Shown here piece after piece: positions 6,909 to 13,469 of a DNA stretch of 15,678 bases. Each line of letters starts with the position of its first letter. Position 1 is the stretch's first letter. Source of the DNA: Nitrospira sp. (GTDB lineage Bacteria; Nitrospirota; Nitrospiria; Nitrospirales; Nitrospiraceae). Position numbers and translations under genes: made by a program. The notes beneath the pieces were generated by a model. It saw only the letters and a list, made by a program, of their open reading frames with translations, did not search any database and had not been told where the DNA came from. The stretch lies in NCBI GenBank assembly GCA_015904055.1, contig JABMDE010000001.1, forward strand, positions 1 to 15,678, read 5' to 3'.

Positions 6909-7402
6909 TCATGTCCAAAGAAGAATGGCAGCGCACCTACCGTAATGCCTGGAAGCAATACTATACGGAAGAACATATTGAGCGAGTGCTGCGTCGGGCT
7001 GCGGCGAAAGATCAGGACATTTACAAGGTGATGTTTCTGCTGTTGTGTTTGGGAGGCAGTATCGCGTTGGAAGGGATTCACCCGTTGGAGGCCGGCATGT
7101 TCCGGCTCAAAGTACGGACAATGCGCAGGCCCGGCATGCCGCTTGAAAGTCCGCTGATATTTTACCCCCGCCGAGCATGGGAGATCGCGTCACTCAGCGT
7201 GCGATGGCCGTTGCTGGTATGGAAATTCTTCCGGATTCTGCGACGCGTGCAAGCCCAGCCACACCAGCCCGGCGAAGTTGATCTGGCCATGGTGCCGGTG
7301 GAGGAACAAAAGGACGAAGAGCTTACGCTGCTGCGGGTCTATCGCAATGGAGTTCCTGTGACTTCAACCACCGGGCAAACGGCCGCTGCGATTCACCGAT
7401 AA
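6909..7402 (+). pseudogene. B12-binding-type radical SAM protein, C-terminal remnant
   Basis: About 164 residues from MSKEEWQRTYRNAWKQYYT to AAIHR. The start pattern (MSKEEW, then AW and YYTEEH) and the later GIHPLEAGMFRLKVRTMRRPGMP and FYPRRAWE are typical of the region that follows the radical SAM domain in cobalamin-type radical SAM proteins, whose full length is usually 450-600 residues. The CxxxCxxC cluster motif and B12 domain are absent. Upstream of about 6908 the same frame runs antisense through the DUF2064 fragment, which gives no valid N-terminus. The ATG at 6911 has no ribosome binding site. I regard it as a remnant left by the same rearrangement that created copy A. Confidence 0.78.
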
Positions 7403-7551
7403 GGCGGCTTGCCTATCAAGGTGTGCACGGGGAAGGAATAAATTGCCTTGCGCACTTTTTGTTTGAGTGATACGCTTTGCCCCGCCAAACAGGTATCTTC
7501 CTGATAAAGAACATGCAGTTTCGCGCTTCTCTCACTTTCAAGGAGGTCAGC

Positions 7552-7878
7552 ATGAGAATGATGGGTGTGTGTCTTGGTATTGTGTTGCTTATGGCAACAG
7601 CTGCGTGCCAGTCGACACAGGTAAAAATTCCGACTGCTCCAGTAGGACCGAATGAAAAATCGATGGGTCCAACCGATGGCGAGAGTGTGGGGATGATGGT
7701 GCTAGGCTTCATTCCCATCAACCAGAACGAGCGGTTTGAGAACGCCTACAAGCAAGCTGTACAAAAGGCCGGTGCCACTCGATTAACGGACATCACGATT
7801 TCTGAGCGCTGGTGGTGGGCATATGTTCTCAATGGGTATGTCTTCAAGGTTCAGGGAACTGCCGTCACCAACAAGTAG
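7552..7878 (+). CDS. Small lipoprotein, tandem paralogue 1
   Basis: A 108-residue protein; AAGGAGGT at 7540-7547 just before the ATG at 7552 sets the start, although the frame is open further upstream. The signal sequence ends in the lipobox TAAC (Cys19). The mature part has a Pro-rich linker (PTAPVGPNEKSMGP), a hydrophobic segment VGMMVLGFIPINQN, a helix RFENAYKQAVQKAG, then LTDITISERWWWAYVLNGYVFKVQGTAV. It shares most of its sequence with the next gene, especially IPINQNxRFENA, RLTDxTISERW and AYVLxGxxFKVxGTAV. The fold and function are unknown; the WWWAYVL strand with a G(Y/F) turn recurs in small TRL/DUF6567-like lipoproteins, a loose resemblance only. The two genes are 26 bp apart and share a terminator. 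Confidence 0.82.
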   Translation: MRMMGVCLGIVLLMATAACQSTQVKIPTAPVGPNEKSMGPTDGESVGMMVLGFIPINQNERFENAYKQAVQKAGATRLTDITISERWWWAYVLNGYVFKVQGTAVTNK

Positions 7879-7904
7879 TATCTCTCATTGTTTAGGAGGC
7901 ATAT

Positions 7905-8234
7905 ATGATAAGGACAGTCAGCCTACTTCTTGGATCGCTTCTCTTGCTTACCACTGTGGCCTGCCAGTCGACGAGAATGACGTTTCCATCTGCACCGCCA
8001 GGCCCTGACGAAAAGGTTCTTGGGCCGACAATGGCGACCAGCACGGGGCTTATGCTCTTTGGCGTCATCCCGATCAACCAGAACACACGATTTGAAAATG
8101 CCATGAGGGATGCAGCCCAAAAGGCCGGGGGGCACAGGCTCACCGATGTGACGATTTCAGAGCGGTGGTTTTGGGCGTACGTGCTGGACGGGTTTATCTT
8201 CAAGGTTGAAGGGACGGCGGTGGGAAAGAAATAG
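7905..8234 (+). CDS. Small lipoprotein, tandem paralogue 2
   Basis: A 109-residue protein with a good ribosome binding site (TAGGAGG, about 6 nt before the ATG) and lipobox TVAC (Cys20). It aligns end to end with the preceding lipoprotein without gaps apart from the signal sequence; by eye about 60% of residues match. Conserved elements are GPxEKxxGPT, GxMxxGxIPINQN, RFENAxxxAxQKAG, RLTDVTISERW and AYVLDGFIFKVEGTAV. This is a tandem duplication whose copies have diverged, so both are probably kept by selection. Transcription should end at the hairpin 51 bp downstream. Confidence 0.84.
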   Translation: MIRTVSLLLGSLLLLTTVACQSTRMTFPSAPPGPDEKVLGPTMATSTGLMLFGVIPINQNTRFENAMRDAAQKAGGHRLTDVTISERWFWAYVLDGFIFKVEGTAVGKK

Positions 8235-8284
8235 TAAGCCTTCACGATCGTTGGACTCGATGGAAGCTGTCGAGTATGCGGAAG

Positions 8285-8324
8285 CGGCCCCGGCATGAAG
8301 ATATGCCGGGGCCGGCTTGTTTTT
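8285..8324 (+). terminator. Intrinsic terminator after the lipoprotein pair
   Basis: CGGCCCCGGCAT (8285-8296) pairs perfectly with 8303-8314 around a 6-nt loop, giving a 12-bp GC-rich stem, followed by GCTTGTTTTT. The stem, short loop and T run are those of a Rho-independent terminator, and it lies 51 bp after the second lipoprotein. Confidence 0.88.
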
Positions 8325-8418
8325 GGTGTAGCGATGGCAAATGATGGGTTGGTTAGGCTGAGAATTATTGGGCAGGATGATGGTTCTTGATATGCTTGAC
8401 TCACGGCGGAGGTGAGCG

Positions 8419-8712
8419 ATGCACTATATGAGAAGGATGTCATGGCTGATCTTGCCGTTGTGGATTACCTCGGCTTCCGTAGCTATGGCTGAGGACAAAC
8501 CGGCCAAGAGTCCGGGGGTGCTCGAACGGATTGGAAACACCGCCAAGAAAGTCGGCAATAAGATCGAACAAGGATTTACCAAGGCCGGGAAAAAGCTGGA
8601 AGAGAAAAAGGTTGGGGAAAAGATCGAACAGAAACTAAAGAAGGCCGCAAACAAGACCGCTGAAGGGTTCAAGAAAGCCGGAGACAAGATCGACCAAAAA
8701 CTGAATCGCTAG
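8419..8712 (+). CDS. Small exported Lys-rich helical protein, function unknown
   Basis: A 97-residue protein. GGAGG seven bases before the ATG supports this start; a second ATG lies at 8428. Residues 1-24 form a signal peptide ending ASVAMA before ED. The mature part is almost entirely Lys, Glu, Ala and Gly in an amphipathic helical pattern with an internal repeat: KKVGNKIEQGFTKAGKKLEE is followed by KKVGEKIEQKLKKAANK and then GFKKAGDKIDQKL. It is strongly basic and lacks Cys and Trp in the mature part. Such proteins could bind membranes, nucleic acid or acidic polysaccharide in the periplasm; nothing in the sequence decides this. It stands alone between a terminator and the hydrolase gene. 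Confidence 0.78.
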   Translation: MHYMRRMSWLILPLWITSASVAMAEDKPAKSPGVLERIGNTAKKVGNKIEQGFTKAGKKLEEKKVGEKIEQKLKKAANKTAEGFKKAGDKIDQKLNR

Positions 8713-8800
8713 CCTCAAAGCCTCTCGCAAGATTTCGCTATTCCTGTCATAGTCACACCGCCATTGTTCACGACTTCTGAAACGCGCCGCCGTACACAGC

Positions 8801-9565
8801 ATGAGCCTGCTGGATCAGTTCTTCGTCTATCATCCTGAGCCTTGGCAAGACCGCGACTGGGCCAAACTCAGCGGGTTGCCGCTTGAAGAGGTGTGGTTTC
8901 AGTCTGCCGATAGGGTGCGGTTGTTTGGGTGGTATGTCGAAGCACCGGCGGATCGCCCGGTGATGCTCTGGTGCCACGGCAACGCGGGCAACGTCATCAA
9001 CCGCTTGGAGAATCTGAAATATCTCTGCCAGATGGGACTCTCGGTCTTTCTGTTCGATTATCGCAGCTACGGGAAAAGCCAGAAATACGATCCCACCGAG
9101 GACGGCCTCTACCAGGACGCCGTCGGTGCTTATGATTATCTGACGCGAGTCAGGAAGATTCGCCCGGAACGGATCGTACTGTTCGGCCGGTCGCTCGGTG
9201 CTGCCGTCTCTGGAGAACTGGCGACGCAACGACCGGCCTCGGCACTCATCCTGGAATCGTCATTCCCGTCGATCGAAGCAGTGGCCAAGTTCCACTATCG
9301 GGGATTGCCGGTCCATTGGCTGCTGGGAGCGGAGTTTCGATTAATCGACCGCCTGCCGCAGCTTTCCCTTCCTAAGCTGATCATTCACGGTGACCGGGAC
9401 GACATCATCCCCATCGAGCTGGGGAGGCAGGTTTTCGAGTCGGCCAAGCCGACGAAAGATTGGTACGTGATTCCAGGAGCCGATCATAACAATACCTACG
9501 AGGTGGGAGGCTCGGCCTACTTCCGCCGCCTCGGAGAATTTATCAAGAAAGCCCTTGCCATATAG
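8801..9565 (+). CDS. Alpha/beta hydrolase (BEM46/ABHD13-like serine hydrolase)
   Basis: A 254-residue alpha/beta hydrolase. The oxyanion-hole motif HGNAGN is at 59-64, DYRSYGKS at 86-93, the nucleophile elbow GRSLG at 129-133 (Ser131), the acid in HGDRDDIIP at 196-204, and the catalytic His in GADHNN (His229). The set is complete, so an active esterase, lipase or thioesterase is expected; the substrate cannot be told. Relatives (BEM46, YfhR) often have an N-terminal membrane anchor; here the protein starts directly with a short hydrophobic LLDQFFVY and no anchor is seen. The ATG at 8801 is the first in frame; no good Shine-Dalgarno precedes it. Confidence 0.9.
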   Translation: MSLLDQFFVYHPEPWQDRDWAKLSGLPLEEVWFQSADRVRLFGWYVEAPADRPVMLWCHGNAGNVINRLENLKYLCQMGLSVFLFDYRSYGKSQKYDPTEDGLYQDAVGAYDYLTRVRKIRPERIVLFGRSLGAAVSGELATQRPASALILESSFPSIEAVAKFHYRGLPVHWLLGAEFRLIDRLPQLSLPKLIIHGDRDDIIPIELGRQVFESAKPTKDWYVIPGADHNNTYEVGGSAYFRRLGEFIKKALAI

Positions 9566-9630
9566 AGGATTTCGTCTGTTCGGAGGAATGGCCTCGGCGC
9601 AATCGTTCCACTGAGAAACAGGCAAGTCGA

Positions 9631-9658
9631 TTGACCGGCTTACGCTGCCTGCTATACT
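9631..9658 (+). promoter_or_regulatory. Sigma70-like promoter for the outer-membrane protein gene
   Basis: TTGACC at 9631-9636 and TATACT at 9653-9658, each 5 of 6 to consensus, with a 16-bp spacer. Transcription from about 9665 would give a leader of roughly 180 nt before the ATG at 9848. The leader holds a small perfect hairpin (ACCGG at 9676-9680, CCGGT at 9686-9690). The 282 bp between the hydrolase and this gene hold no other gene. Confidence 0.55.
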
Positions 9659-9847
9659 GCCCAAGGTGTTCCGCAACCGGCTTCACCGGTGGACCATACC
9701 GCGAAAAACCTCCTCGGCATCCTCGGCGAGTAGTGCACAGTCGTGAAGGGCAGCTGATTCGTTGGCTCTCTCGCTTTGGAAGGGGCCTTTGGGGTGAACA
9801 CTTGAAGGCACTTTCTGCTTTTCTCCTCATCCTCTGGTCGAACCGTG

Positions 9848-10501
9848 ATGCATAGGTCCATAGGCTCGCCTGCGTGTCTCTGCCTGGTAAGTCTGCTAAC
9901 TGGGTGTCTTGGTCTGCCACTCTTTGCGCTGGCCGAGGAATTCGGCGACGTAGAGCTCAGCGCGTATGTGCTCGGCAGTTGGCCGCGCGATCACGAGATT
10001 TATAATCAAGGAACGATGGCCCCGGCCTCGATTGAGTCTGGCATTGGGGCGGGGCTGAAAGTCGCGCTGTTTCCAGACGCGCTGAACCGCATGGTCGGGC
10101 TGGAGATCGATTCGCACGGCCACGGCGGAGGAATTGTCTTCCCCAATACGGCCAACGGCAGATTGAATGGTATCGGCCAATCCGATCTCCTCATCCTGAA
10201 CACAATGTTCAACCTGATCGTGCGGTATCCAGGTGAGACATTCAGTCCGTATATCGGCGCCGGGTGTGGATGGTCTCATGCCATGCTCCTGGGCCCGGAT
10301 ATTGCCGGGCGGCCCGATCGGGATTTCGATTCGGCGCGCACGTTTGGGTATCAAGCCTTGGGCGGACTGCACATGATGATCGGATCAAAACTCTTTCTCT
10401 TCGGCGAGTACCGCTATTTTTCAGCGGCCTACCACTGGCAGCAACTGGCCGTCGATTTGCACCCTCATTACGGACTGGTCGGCGCAGGGTTGCGATTCTG
10501 A
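9848..10501 (+). CDS. Outer-membrane beta-barrel protein (OmpA-like/PF13505-type)
   Basis: A 217-residue protein. A signal peptide of about 30 residues ends FALA before EEFGDVELSAYV. The rest alternates polar and hydrophobic residues in strand-length pieces, with barrel-type segments such as SGIGAGLKVALF, GLEIDSHGH, LLILNTMFNLIVRY, FSPYIGAGCGWSHA, TFGYQALGGLHMMI, KLFLFGEYRYFSAA and HYGLVGAGLRF. It ends in Phe preceded by GLR, the usual C-terminal signal for BAM-dependent insertion. About eight strands fit a small barrel. A GTG lies directly before the ATG (9845); neither has a clear ribosome binding site. A sigma70-like promoter lies 190 bp upstream. It converges on the zinc-ribbon gene. Confidence 0.85.
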   Translation: MHRSIGSPACLCLVSLLTGCLGLPLFALAEEFGDVELSAYVLGSWPRDHEIYNQGTMAPASIESGIGAGLKVALFPDALNRMVGLEIDSHGHGGGIVFPNTANGRLNGIGQSDLLILNTMFNLIVRYPGETFSPYIGAGCGWSHAMLLGPDIAGRPDRDFDSARTFGYQALGGLHMMIGSKLFLFGEYRYFSAAYHWQQLAVDLHPHYGLVGAGLRF

Positions 10502-10636
10502 TTCAGTCGGCATCCGCACGAGAACGTGTCCCATGGGGAATCGACTTCTGGTTACCCGAAACCTTCCCACATATCTACTCGGCTCCCGCGTGCCGCGCTG
10601 TTGGCTTCAGCCCTGGTCACCTACTGCCTCGTCTGC

Positions 10637-10670
10637 GTTATACGTAGGTTCGGCCGATGCTCTGTATAAC
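10637..10670. repeat. Inverted repeat between convergent genes
   Basis: GTTATAC (10637-10643) and GTATAAC (10664-10670) form a perfect 7-bp AT-rich inverted repeat around a 20-nt loop. It lies in the 180 bp between the stops of the outer-membrane protein and the zinc-ribbon protein, a place for a terminator, but the stem is weak. I see nothing else in this gap. Confidence 0.3.
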
Positions 10671-10681
10671 CCAAGAGCAGC

Positions 10682-11086
10682 TCACCGCTTGGCTTCCGGC
10701 GGTGGCCAGTTCATCTCGGCGTGGCGGCCGCAGTAGTAACACAAAAGGCGGTAGCGGGCCTTGCGGCGTGGATTCGGCAGCGAGATAAAGGTGATGGGTG
10801 TATCGTCGTAAGGGCAGGCGGGCTGTTCATGGAGGAGATGGACCTCCGCCATCATGGTGATGGAGGCGAGGTCCCAGGCCGGTGAGGATTGTTCGTGCCC
10901 TGCAATCTGCTCGATCGCATGACAGCGTTCACAGGTTGCTTCGTAAGTCTTGATACGCGCGCTATGCGGGGTCTGGTCGGTGAGAGCCAAGGCTCCGTCG
11001 CAACCAGGTTTCGCGCATATCAGATGTTCATGTTGAAGCGCTTGAACGAAACGTCTGTGGGCTTCCCGTTCTTCTTCGGTTTTCAT
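10682..11086 (-). CDS. Zinc-ribbon-like cysteine-rich protein, function unknown (copy B, intact)
   Basis: A 134-residue protein with AAGGAGG about 8 nt before the ATG at 11086, so the start is secure. Seven cysteines are arranged as Cys24-x4-Cys29, Cys52-x2-Cys55, Cys91 and Cys116-x2-Cys119, with several His residues, which fits one or two zinc ribbons. The N-terminus (MKTEEEREAHRRFVQALQHEH) is a charged helix. The C-terminus is Pro-rich. There is no signal peptide, so it is cytoplasmic. It is the last gene of the - strand run, 164 bp after the SDR, with a purine-rich leader that may allow separate translation control. A truncated copy lies at 5371-5475. I do not recognise a named family. Confidence 0.75.
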   Translation of the reverse strand: MKTEEEREAHRRFVQALQHEHLICAKPGCDGALALTDQTPHSARIKTYEATCERCHAIEQIAGHEQSSPAWDLASITMMAEVHLLHEQPACPYDDTPITFISLPNPRRKARYRLLCYYCGRHAEMNWPPPEAKR

Positions 11087-12465
11087 CGAGACCCCTCCTT
11101 CTTTTCCTTCTTCTCCCTTCCCCTTCCTGAGAGGACTGAGTTGGTTTCACACTGCGCGCATTGACCGAGCGCCGACTCTAATCAAAATACCATCAAAGTC
11201 TTGGCGCGCGGGCAGCGAGCACTGAAGCCAATCCAGCCCTCTCAGATCTCCTATATTCCCCACCCGCCAGAAATCTGGATATTTGCTCCGTTTACGTATC
11301 GCGCCTCGTCGCTGAGCAGATAGCGGACGGCTGCGACTGTATCATCGACGGTGCCGATGTATCCGGCGGGAATGCGTTTGGTCATGCCGGTCAGTTCTTC
11401 CGGCGGCGCGCTCCCGGAATCGATGAAGCCCGGCGAGATTGCGTTGACGGTGATGCCGTAAGGAGCCAGCAGTTTCGCCAGCGTGCGGGTCAGAATCAAA
11501 ACACCGGCTTTGGCGATGTAATGAGCGGTGACATCCGGTTGGGAGATCATCTGGTCTGCGTTGGCCATACTAAAACTGATGATGCGGCCGGACTTGCGAG
11601 CTTTCATGCCGGGGGACACAGCTTGAGCCAGATAAAAAATGGGGTGCAGATTGCCGTCGAACATCTCGTTCCATCCGGCAACGGATTCTTCAAATAGATT
11701 GATGCGGTGATAGGGGCCGGCACCGTTGATGAGGGTATCGATCCGTCCCCATTGTTGTTCAACCTGTGTCACCAGGGCCTTGGCTGCTGCCGGGTCCGAC
11801 ACGTCGCAGCGAATTGCGAGAGGCTCCCCCCCGCGCTCAGTGATGGCACGAGCGGTTTGTTGCGCCTCGGGCTCACTGGTCCTATAGCAAAATGCAACCT
11901 TCCACTGTCGGGAAGCAAGGTCGAGGGCAATCCCTCGTCCGATGCCTTTGACCCCTCCGGTGATGAGTGCAACACGATCTGTCATCGTCGGTCCTTTGGG
12001 TCGGAAGTGACGGTCTATTATGCTCTTGAACGCAGCCGTTTGGCGATAAGCTGGAGCGCGCCTGCCGTGCGGCTTGAAAACGACTGGTCGCGTTTCGGTT
12101 TCTTGGCATCGACCGTACTGTCTTCGACAAGAGCCTGGAGATCGTCGATGGTGTCGACATCGCGCCATGGTGCGAGTAAGGCACTCTTGAGTCCAAGCCC
12201 AGACGCCTTTTCCTGCGTCAGTTTCAGCACCTGATCTGTGGACCAGGGGATGCCGGTAAAGAGGTCGGGGACCGGTCGGTTGAGCGCAATCAAATAATAG
12301 CCGCCATCGAGGGCAGGGCCCAGGACGAGATCATGCGAGTCCAACAAGGTCATCGTCTGCTTGTACTGTTCAAGCGGCAGCGACGGCACATCGGTCCCGA
12401 CGATCAGCACCTGTTTGTAGCCTTGCGTGAACAGATTTGCAAAGACCTGTGCCATGCGCGCCCCC
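10982..12465. repeat. Duplicated block, copy B (intact genes), direct repeat of 5371-6908
   Basis: Homology with copy A begins inside the zinc-ribbon gene at GAGAGCCAAGG (10982) and ends inside the DUF2064 gene at the run of C near 12461-12465. Both genes continue normally beyond these points here, so copy B is the source arrangement and copy A the derived fragment. Confidence 0.9.
11251..11985 (-). CDS. SDR-family oxidoreductase with altered catalytic motif (copy B, intact)
   Basis: A 244-residue short-chain dehydrogenase. AAAGGA about 7 nt before the ATG at 11985 sets the start. The cofactor motif TGGVKGIG is at 9-16, NGAG (instead of NNAG) at 87-90, Asn112 in GNLHP, and SFSMA at 137-141. 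Where classical SDRs have YxxxK, this protein has H155-Y156-I157-A158-K159: the Lys is kept, the aligned Tyr is His, and a Tyr is shifted by one. The spacing between Ser and this site is also longer than in FabG. The C-terminus ISPGFIDSGS and VNGANIQISGGWGI are otherwise normal. Activity may be unusual or on a special substrate. It lies 32 bp after the DUF2064 gene. Confidence 0.85.
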   Translation of the reverse strand: MTDRVALITGGVKGIGRGIALDLASRQWKVAFCYRTSEPEAQQTARAITERGGEPLAIRCDVSDPAAAKALVTQVEQQWGRIDTLINGAGPYHRINLFEESVAGWNEMFDGNLHPIFYLAQAVSPGMKARKSGRIISFSMANADQMISQPDVTAHYIAKAGVLILTRTLAKLLAPYGITVNAISPGFIDSGSAPPEELTGMTKRIPAGYIGTVDDTVAAVRYLLSDEARYVNGANIQISGGWGI

Positions 12466-12773
12466 AAGTCGTCGCCGGTTTGATCGAGTAATGTCACACT
12501 TTGCCGTTCTTCCATAATTTTGAAGAACACATGCGTGGAGGATGGCGCACACGCGAGATAGCGGTCAAAGGGCAGTTTGAATTGTGTTGCTGCCGCCTTC
12601 GTTCGCTCCAATGTATCGAGGACAAAGCTCCCATGGAGCGTGGCCGCTTCATCGGGAGTTAGCGGAGGACAGAGGCGCGTTTTCACCTGGCCCGGGATTG
12701 GCGCCTTGGCGAATACCACGAGTGCAGCGTGGTGAGACGTAAGAGGTGAGGGGTGAGGGGTGAGGGATTTCAT
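12018..12773 (-). CDS. DUF2064 / TIGR04282-like nucleotidyl- or glycosyltransferase (rSAM/selenodomain-associated 1)
   Basis: A 251-residue protein. After a 15-residue repetitive N-terminus come VVFAKAPIPGQVKTRLCPPL at about 19-38, then VLIVGTDVPSLP, LGPALDGGYYLIAL and WSTDQVL, the signatures of DUF2064, a GT-A-like fold also called rSAM/selenodomain-associated glycosyltransferase 1. The start ATG overlaps the TGA of the glycosyltransferase before it (ATGA), and GAGG lies 7 nt upstream. TIGR04282 and TIGR04283 proteins usually travel together, as here, often with the radical SAM enzyme now known as ArsS; none is seen in the window. The C-terminal KKPKRDQSFSSRTAGALQL tail goes beyond the usual family length of about 200. 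Substrate unknown. Confidence 0.87.
   Translation of the reverse strand: MKSLTPHPSPLTSHHAALVVFAKAPIPGQVKTRLCPPLTPDEAATLHGSFVLDTLERTKAAATQFKLPFDRYLACAPSSTHVFFKIMEERQSVTLLDQTGDDLGARMAQVFANLFTQGYKQVLIVGTDVPSLPLEQYKQTMTLLDSHDLVLGPALDGGYYLIALNRPVPDLFTGIPWSTDQVLKLTQEKASGLGLKSALLAPWRDVDTIDDLQALVEDSTVDAKKPKRDQSFSSRTAGALQLIAKRLRSRA
12731..12765. repeat. Heptanucleotide tandem repeat inside the DUF2064 start region
   Basis: Three perfect GGTGAGG units at 12745-12765 follow two degenerate ones (GGTGAGA, CGTAAGA, 12731-12744). On the coding strand they become CCTCACC units and encode the LTPHPSPLTSHH stretch right after the start codon. Gain or loss of one unit would shift the reading frame. Confidence 0.75.
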
Positions 12774-13462
12774 CGGATGGCCTCGTAGAAGTTGTGTAGG
12801 CGCTGTGGACTGATGCCGATCCAGTACAGGAATCGGAGGGTCCACATCAAGAGGATTGTCCGTAGCGGTCCCTGCTGTTCCCATCGTCGGAATGACGTGG
12901 TCACCGTCTCACGCAACGCCGCGGTTCGACCGGCTCGCTTCAGGCGTGTGCTGAAGTCGATGTCCTCCATCAATGGAATATCAGCGAAGCCGCCGAGTTG
13001 TTCGAACACATGACGGCGGACGAAGATGGCCTGGTCGCCGGTGGCAATGCGGCTCAGACGCGAGCGCCAGTTCATGAAGAGGCTGATCGTGAGTCCCCAT
13101 AGGGAAGGATGGTCGAAATAGACGTCGAATCGGCCTCCCTTCACGGTGGGGTCGGCTAAGGCCGATTCAATGATTTTCCAGGCATTATCCGGAAGCTGGG
13201 TGTCGGCATGTAAAAAGAGCAGTGTGTCGCCTGTGCTTGCCTTCGCTCCCGCATTCATTTGGCACGCGCGTCCTTTGGGTGCGGCAATGATGTGAACCGT
13301 GGGAGTCTGCGCGGAGGATGCTTCGGCAAGCTGGACCGTTCGATCCGTGCTGCCTCCGTCTACCACGATGATGTCGTCGAACCCCAGTGCTGCCGTGTGC
13401 GCCAGCGTCTGTGCCAGGATGGTTTCTTCATTCAGTGTGGGGATGATGACGGAAATCGTCAT
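12770..13462 (-). CDS. Family 2 glycosyltransferase, TIGR04283-like (rSAM/selenodomain-associated 2)
   Basis: A 230-residue GT-A protein, the usual TIGR04283 length. It begins MTISVIIPTLNEE, then IIVVDGGSTDRT, GRACQMNAGA, LLFLHADTQLP (the DXD site), GGRFDVYFD, TGDQAIFVRR and the FADIPLMEDIDFSTRLKR acceptor-side motif. The C-terminus is hydrophobic (TILLMWTLRFLYWIG), consistent with membrane association. The frame is open to 13567, but the ATG at 13462 matches the family start and lies 7 bp after the preceding stop. Its own stop overlaps the DUF2064 ATG, so the pair is coupled. Family knowledge says the two work together on an unknown glycoconjugate. Confidence 0.9.
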   Translation of the reverse strand: MTISVIIPTLNEETILAQTLAHTAALGFDDIIVVDGGSTDRTVQLAEASSAQTPTVHIIAAPKGRACQMNAGAKASTGDTLLFLHADTQLPDNAWKIIESALADPTVKGGRFDVYFDHPSLWGLTISLFMNWRSRLSRIATGDQAIFVRRHVFEQLGGFADIPLMEDIDFSTRLKRAGRTAALRETVTTSFRRWEQQGPLRTILLMWTLRFLYWIGISPQRLHNFYEAIR

Positions 13463-13469
13463 CGCGACA

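Noticed and set aside
6719..6910. Long + strand frame that precedes the radical SAM remnant, apparently giving a 227-residue protein
   Set aside because: This part is exactly antisense to the DUF2064 fragment, which matches copy B; it has no ribosome binding site and no family resemblance.
6909..7081. - strand frame extending the DUF2064 fragment upstream to 7081
   Set aside because: The extra residues are antisense to the well-conserved radical SAM C-terminal region and replace the expected VVFAKAPIPG start.
8380..8410. Promoter before the Lys-rich protein (TTGGGC and TATGCT, 17-bp spacer)
   Set aside because: Each hexamer matches the consensus at only 3 to 4 of 6 positions, too weak to call.
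10502..10681. Possible tRNA or small RNA because of a GGTTCG segment near 10647
   Set aside because: No acceptor stem, anticodon arm or CCA end can be assembled around it.
12720..12770. Heptad repeat as a CRISPR or origin iteron
   Set aside because: Units are only 7 bp, contiguous without spacers, and lie in a coding sequence; no replication gene is near.
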